The position numbers were made by a program, and so were the translations under genes. From CABMGU01 sp035292785 (lineage in GTDB: Archaea > Nanobdellota > Nanobdellia > Woesearchaeales > ARS49): a stretch of 7,907 bases of DNA. The notes under the pieces were generated by a model, which made no database searches, was not told the DNA's origin, and was given only the letters and a program-made list of their open reading frames with translations. Shown here piece after piece: positions 5,017-7,907 of the stretch (positions are counted from its first letter, which is position 1; every line of letters starts with the position of its first letter). Location of the stretch: NCBI GenBank assembly GCA_035292785.1, contig DATDPK010000022.1:1-7907 (forward strand), given 5' to 3'.

Positions 5017-5573
5017 TGCCAACCTTTGTCATAGAACACCTTGAACCAGAAGTATACGAATGGTGCAAACTAGAATACGCACACATTTCTACCTTTGTCG
5101 GCAAAGAAAACCTACTGTTTACCAACACAAAAAGTTCTGAACTGAAAAACCTGGGCAAAATAGAGCCAAAAAGCATCAAAGAACTCAAGCTGGCAAAAGC
5201 CTGCATACTTGACCCGGAAGCAAAAGAAACACTAACACCAGAACTCGCGAAAAAGTATGAATACTTCATCTTCGGCGGAATACTCGGAGACGAGCCCCCA
5301 AAAGCAAGAACAAAACAAGAGCTGACAAAACACATGCCTTATCCTGCTTACAATCTTGGAAAAGACCAAATGAGCACAGACACAGCAGTAATTGTCACAA
5401 AAATGATAATTGACGGCAAAAAATTATCTGAATTGGAATTCGCACAAGGAATAGAAGTAGAGATAAACGAAAACGAAAGCGTTTATTTACCATACAAATA
5501 CCTAATAGTTGATGATAAAGTATTACTGGCGCCAGGGCTAATTAATATGTTGAAAAAGCAAAACACTTTCTAG
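5016..5573 (+). CDS. DUF431 / Sfm1-like SPOUT methyltransferase
   Basis: The 185-residue protein matches the DUF431 family (COG2428), originally labelled a predicted SAM-dependent RNA methyltransferase. Its yeast member Sfm1 methylates an arginine of ribosomal protein Rps3. The signature segments are the acidic, aromatic N-terminus MPTFVIEHLEPEVYEWCKLE, then FGGILGDEPPKART (86-99) and NLGKDQMSTDTAV (113-125). In SPOUT proteins the last two build the knotted SAM-binding site. The length fits a single SPOUT domain with no extra RNA-binding domain. It is the last gene of the ribosomal/polymerase block, its ATG overlapping the rpoN TAA by one base, with no Shine-Dalgarno sequence. Placement among ribosomal protein genes fits modification of a ribosomal component. 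The actual substrate in archaea is unknown to me, and RNA remains possible. Confidence 0.82.
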   Translation: MPTFVIEHLEPEVYEWCKLEYAHISTFVGKENLLFTNTKSSELKNLGKIEPKSIKELKLAKACILDPEAKETLTPELAKKYEYFIFGGILGDEPPKARTKQELTKHMPYPAYNLGKDQMSTDTAVIVTKMIIDGKKLSELEFAQGIEVEINENESVYLPYKYLIVDDKVLLAPGLINMLKKQNTF

Positions 5574-5579
5574 TAAAAC

Positions 5580-5586
5580 TTATAAA
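5580..5586 (+). promoter_or_regulatory. TATA box for tRNA-Arg
   Basis: TTATAAA lies 26-32 bases before the first base of tRNA-Arg, the same core and spacing as at tRNA-His. It begins 7 bases after the stop of the methyltransferase gene, so the tRNA has its own promoter even if transcription also reads through from the operon. Confidence 0.75.
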
Positions 5587-5611
5587 GCGCCATAAATGAA
5601 GTTCTAGCCAT

Positions 5612-5707
5612 GGGCCTGTAGCTCAGCTTGGATAGAGCGCCTGCCTTCTATTGGAATATTACCCAAAAGTAAGCAGGAGGTCGAGGGTTCGAATCCCTCC
5701 AGGCCCG
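5612..5707 (+). tRNA. tRNA-Arg (anticodon TCT) with a 21-base intron
   Basis: The acceptor GGGCCTG (5612-5618) pairs with CAGGCCC (5700-5706), and the discriminator is G (5707). The D arm is GCTC...GAGC and the T arm GAGGG-TTCGAAT-CCCTC. The anticodon stem CCTGC (5640-5644) pairs with GCAGG (5673-5677), but the segment between is 28 bases instead of 7. Removing 5651-5671 restores the loop CTTCTAA with anticodon TCT (5647-5649), which reads AGA and AGG. AGA is the main arginine codon in the neighbouring genes. No CCA is encoded. The gene points toward top6A, whose stop codon lies only 7 bases downstream on the other strand. Confidence 0.95.
5651..5671 (+). other. tRNA intron at position 37/38 with relaxed bulge-helix-bulge
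   Basis: The intron starts TTGG and ends AAAAGTA. TTGG (5651-5654) pairs with CCAA (5663-5666), and CTT (5645-5647) pairs with AAG (5667-5669). TAA (5670-5672) remains as a 3-base bulge before the 3' anticodon stem, and CTA (5648-5650) as the opposite bulge. That is a bulge-helix-bulge for the archaeal splicing endonuclease with a 3-pair rather than the standard 4-pair central helix. The exact junction is uncertain by one base because A occurs at both 5650 and 5671, but the spliced tRNA is the same. Confidence 0.8.
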
Positions 5708-5714
5708 TTTAGCT

Positions 5715-6794
5715 TTAATCAATCCAATCCTTATTCTTAATCTTCTCAGGCAGATACTTTTCAGAAATAAAGCTAATTCCACGGCTGCTAAGCGCCTGGA
5801 TTTCGGCCTTTGCCTTCATAGCTTTCATCAGCTTAAACTGGCGCTGCCACTGCTTGTTGTCCTTAAACCATTCATAATTCTGCAACTGCTCAATCCTTTT
5901 CATGTCAACATCCTTGAAAGCAATCAAGTGCTTCTTCAGACCATACTTCTCAATATCATCAGCAGTAATTCCCAAAAAGCACGCGCTATTCAAAGTCATA
6001 CTCTCAGCCATATGAGCAAGATTAATCGAGCCAAACTTCAAAACAGAATAAATGTAGAAACCCCAAGGGTCAAAATCAGCCAAAACATAAATTGGCAACT
6101 TGTGCTCCTGCGACAAACGCTGCAACAATCTCCTGATTCCCCTTGTTGTCTGGCCCTGCGAAGTAACAATAATACATTCGTGCTTGTCCCAGAACTTGTC
6201 CTCGTGCAGTCTCTCCCACACTGCCTGCTTTTCCATATAAATAACATATTTCGCCTTAACTTTCTTGAACTTAATCTCTTCAACATTAGAAGGAATGCTC
6301 CAACCACCAGAACCCATCCTGCTCCAATCAATCTCATCGCCCTTATCCTCAATAACAACGTGGCCGGCAACAGAACCCATTTTGTTAGCGTTAATATTCA
6401 ACTGCTCACGAGAATGGCCTGTCAACAACTCCAAATCCTCAATCGCGTCATCGCTCTCAGGCTGGTCGTCAACAATATTCACCTTTGTGTTTGGAATAGT
6501 TCTCTTAACCATATAGAACACGTCCCTAAGCGAAGCGTGCTTTCCCAATTCCAACAAATCCTTGCTTACAACAGCAACTTCAAGAGTCTGCAAAAACTTC
6601 TTAGAGTGCGCAACATTGAAGAAATTTCTCTCAGCCATCTTGTCGCCCAACTGCAATGTCTCGGTTTTCCTGTTAAACGTAATATTAGAAAGCGCCCTGA
6701 TAGGCACTTCAATCTTCGGCTGCTTATTTGACAAAACATCCTTTACCAAATCCTTTCCAAGATCCTCAATTGCTTCTTTTGGCTTCTTATTCAT
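5715..6794 (-). CDS. top6A: DNA topoisomerase VI subunit A (Spo11-like cleaving subunit)
   Basis: Topoisomerase VI is a type IIB enzyme (A2B2) that passes one DNA duplex through another to relax supercoils and unlink chromosomes. Subunit A cuts the DNA. The 359-residue protein has the winged-helix catalytic motif SLRDVFYMVKRT with the expected active tyrosine Y94; the first aromatic of the usual YY pair is F. The Toprim domain follows with E188 (YVIYMEKQAV) and D240/D242 (LADFDPWGFY) as metal ligands. The start is ATG at 6792-6794, with GGGTGGT 7 bases upstream (6802-6808). The frame stays open further up, but that arginine-rich stretch overlaps top6B and does not look like the family. It overlaps the end of top6B by 8 bases, so the subunits are made together. 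Confidence 0.95.
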   Translation of the reverse strand: MNKKPKEAIEDLGKDLVKDVLSNKQPKIEVPIRALSNITFNRKTETLQLGDKMAERNFFNVAHSKKFLQTLEVAVVSKDLLELGKHASLRDVFYMVKRTIPNTKVNIVDDQPESDDAIEDLELLTGHSREQLNINANKMGSVAGHVVIEDKGDEIDWSRMGSGGWSIPSNVEEIKFKKVKAKYVIYMEKQAVWERLHEDKFWDKHECIIVTSQGQTTRGIRRLLQRLSQEHKLPIYVLADFDPWGFYIYSVLKFGSINLAHMAESMTLNSACFLGITADDIEKYGLKKHLIAFKDVDMKRIEQLQNYEWFKDNKQWQRQFKLMKAMKAKAEIQALSSRGISFISEKYLPEKIKNKDWID

Positions 6795-7907
6795 CTTCAA
6801 AACCACCCAATTTAACCTGCTCTTCCTTGTCCTTTTTATCCTTCTTCTCAACCTTATGCGCTTCCTTGTGAGCCTGAATATATTCCTTGTTCTTCTCAAG
6901 CATCTTCTTCATAGCATCAATAAGTCTCTCCTTGCCCATACCGGACAATTTCGACAAAGCACTAGCAACCTCAGGAATATAATTCTCAAAAATACTGACC
7001 CTCTCCTGCTGGCTGGCAACACGCTTTTTCTTGTTGACATAAGAGCCAAGCCTTCTGCCAGCTTCCTGCAATGCCAATTTCATCTCCTTGATAATTTCAG
7101 GATAATGAGCAATAGCTTCCTTTGCCTCAGAAGTAAAAGGAGGCCAGACAGAAACAAGAGAAATTGCAATAGTCAAAGGACCAACAGGCAAAGCACTCTG
7201 GCTTTGATTCAAACCATAAGGCCTCCAATTAGTCTGAATAACAGACTTTGTACTCGCACAAGAACCCTGCTGGTACAACAAAGGAACCCTGTTCGCAAAC
7301 CTCAACAACTTGGCAGACTCTTCCAAAGGCTGCTGGCCGCCATAAGCAAGCGCGACTTCAATGACGAAAGGAATACCCCTGTAAACATCAGGAGAACGAG
7401 AAACTGCAGTGTAAAACTCAGCGCTAATCTCCTTGCGCAAACCCTTCTCAAGCAAATCCTCGCCAATCGGAACAATACAATCAGGACTCGGAGCAATAAT
7501 CTTCGTATTCTTGATTGCTTCAATCAACTTCTCAACGTGAGGCAACTGCAACTCACCAGGCTTCATATTCGTAAACAAGCCAGCCTTATCGCAAATCTCC
7601 TTGGCAGTGCCAGGACCAACCCTGCTAAACTCATTTGTCAAGAAACTCTGCAAAGTCCTGCACTCTGAATTCTTCAACATCTTCAGCATAATTCCAAGCT
7701 CAACACCATACGGGTGAGGCTTAATCTCCTTAGGCTCTTTTGGCAATTTATCGGTTGCACGAGGGAAAACCAACTGCTCTGCCTTAGGATTCGTGTAAAC
7801 AATAGTCGCGTGAGGATTAGCAATAGCAGTCTGCTTCAAATAAGAATCAACACTTTGATCCCCTTTTTGATAACTCGCATCAATATCAAGCTCAATCTTA
7901 ACACCAT
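6787..7907 (-). CDS. top6B: DNA topoisomerase VI subunit B, C-terminal 373 residues (5' end outside window)
   Basis: Subunit B is the ATPase that opens and closes the topoisomerase VI gate. The GHKL ATP-binding part lies beyond the right edge; the frame is open to base 7907, so the TTG at 7837-7839 is not a true start. The fragment begins with the transition from the ATPase region (VKIELDIDASYQKG, then YLKQTAIANPHATIVY). An H2TH-like segment follows (HPYGVELGIMLKMLK, SRVGPGTAKEICDKAGL), then the transducer domain (FVIEVALAYGG, RFANRVPLLYQQGSCA, NWRPYGLNQ, PPFTSEAKEAIAHYPEI). It ends in a lysine-rich, highly charged tail of about 40 residues. The position of the transducer's switch lysine appears to read W-R-P here, which I could not align rigorously. 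The stop overlaps the top6A start by 8 bases. Confidence 0.94.
   Translation of the reverse strand, partial: GVKIELDIDASYQKGDQSVDSYLKQTAIANPHATIVYTNPKAEQLVFPRATDKLPKEPKEIKPHPYGVELGIMLKMLKNSECRTLQSFLTNEFSRVGPGTAKEICDKAGLFTNMKPGELQLPHVEKLIEAIKNTKIIAPSPDCIVPIGEDLLEKGLRKEISAEFYTAVSRSPDVYRGIPFVIEVALAYGGQQPLEESAKLLRFANRVPLLYQQGSCASTKSVIQTNWRPYGLNQSQSALPVGPLTIAISLVSVWPPFTSEAKEAIAHYPEIIKEMKLALQEAGRRLGSYVNKKKRVASQQERVSIFENYIPEVASALSKLSGMGKERLIDAMKKMLEKNKEYIQAHKEAHKVEKKDKKDKEEQVKLGGFEDE
6802..6808 (-). promoter_or_regulatory. ribosome binding site that sets the top6A start
   Basis: On the minus strand GGGTGGT lies 7 bases before ATG 6794, inside the end of top6B. It fits the 3' end of archaeal 16S rRNA and argues against any start in the arginine-rich upstream extension of the same frame. 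Confidence 0.6.

Noticed and set aside
6795..6899. N-terminal extension of top6A (35 codons, arginine-rich) upstream in the same frame
   Set aside because: It overlaps the lysine-rich end of top6B, whose AAG/AAA codons read as arginine-rich in the other frame. ATG 6794 has a good ribosome binding site and gives the family's usual N-terminus.
6562..7668. 368-codon frame on the plus strand across top6A/top6B
   Set aside because: It is antisense to two clear topoisomerase VI genes that carry all expected motifs, and the translated composition (N, L, R, S rich) looks like shadow coding.

Overview
The window reads as archaeal. The ribosomal proteins are archaeal/eukaryotic types (L18e, archaeal S13, S4, S9 and L13), the RNA polymerase subunits are RpoD and RpoN, DNA topoisomerase VI A and B are present, TATA-box promoters sit about 26-33 bases before RNA genes, no tRNA encodes its CCA end, and one tRNA carries an intron at position 37/38. 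The A-rich, lysine-rich coding style (AAA, AGA, ATA), very tight gene packing and shortened operons fit a small-genome DPANN-type archaeon such as Woesearchaeota or Pacearchaeota. That placement is an inference from style, not a computed phylogeny.

Layout. Positions 1-796 hold the 3' end of a MinD/ParA-type ATPase gene and an overlapping gene for an unrecognised four-segment membrane protein. A tRNA-His with its own TATA box follows (831-902). Positions 903-1221 are non-coding: a short hairpin, an unexplained spacer, a strong TATA box, and a structured leader with three long, perfect or near-perfect hairpins directly before rps13. From 1222 to 5573 all genes point the same way: S13, S4, S11, RpoD, tRNA-Leu(GAG), L18e, L13, S9, RpoN and a DUF431/Sfm1-like SPOUT methyltransferase. 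Starts and stops mostly touch or overlap, and no internal terminator is visible. A second TATA box drives an intron-containing tRNA-Arg(UCU) at 5612-5707. On the minus strand top6B (5' end beyond the window) and top6A form an overlapping pair that converges on tRNA-Arg with only 7 bases between.

How it fits together. The main block is the archaeal counterpart of the bacterial alpha operon (S13-S4-S11-RNAP alpha/D) joined through tRNA-Leu to the L18e-L13-S9-RpoN block, so ribosome and polymerase subunits are probably made together from one promoter at about 1033. tRNA-Leu lacks a good TATA box and lies 10 bases before L18e, so its excision would also shape the L18e message. tRNA-Arg(UCU) reads AGA, the main arginine codon in these genes.

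The strongest candidate for something undescribed is the hairpin-rich leader before rps13 (about 1066-1210). In E. coli the S4 protein controls the equivalent operon through a folded leader at the same place. Most of the remaining sequence is a recognisable archaeal housekeeping region.
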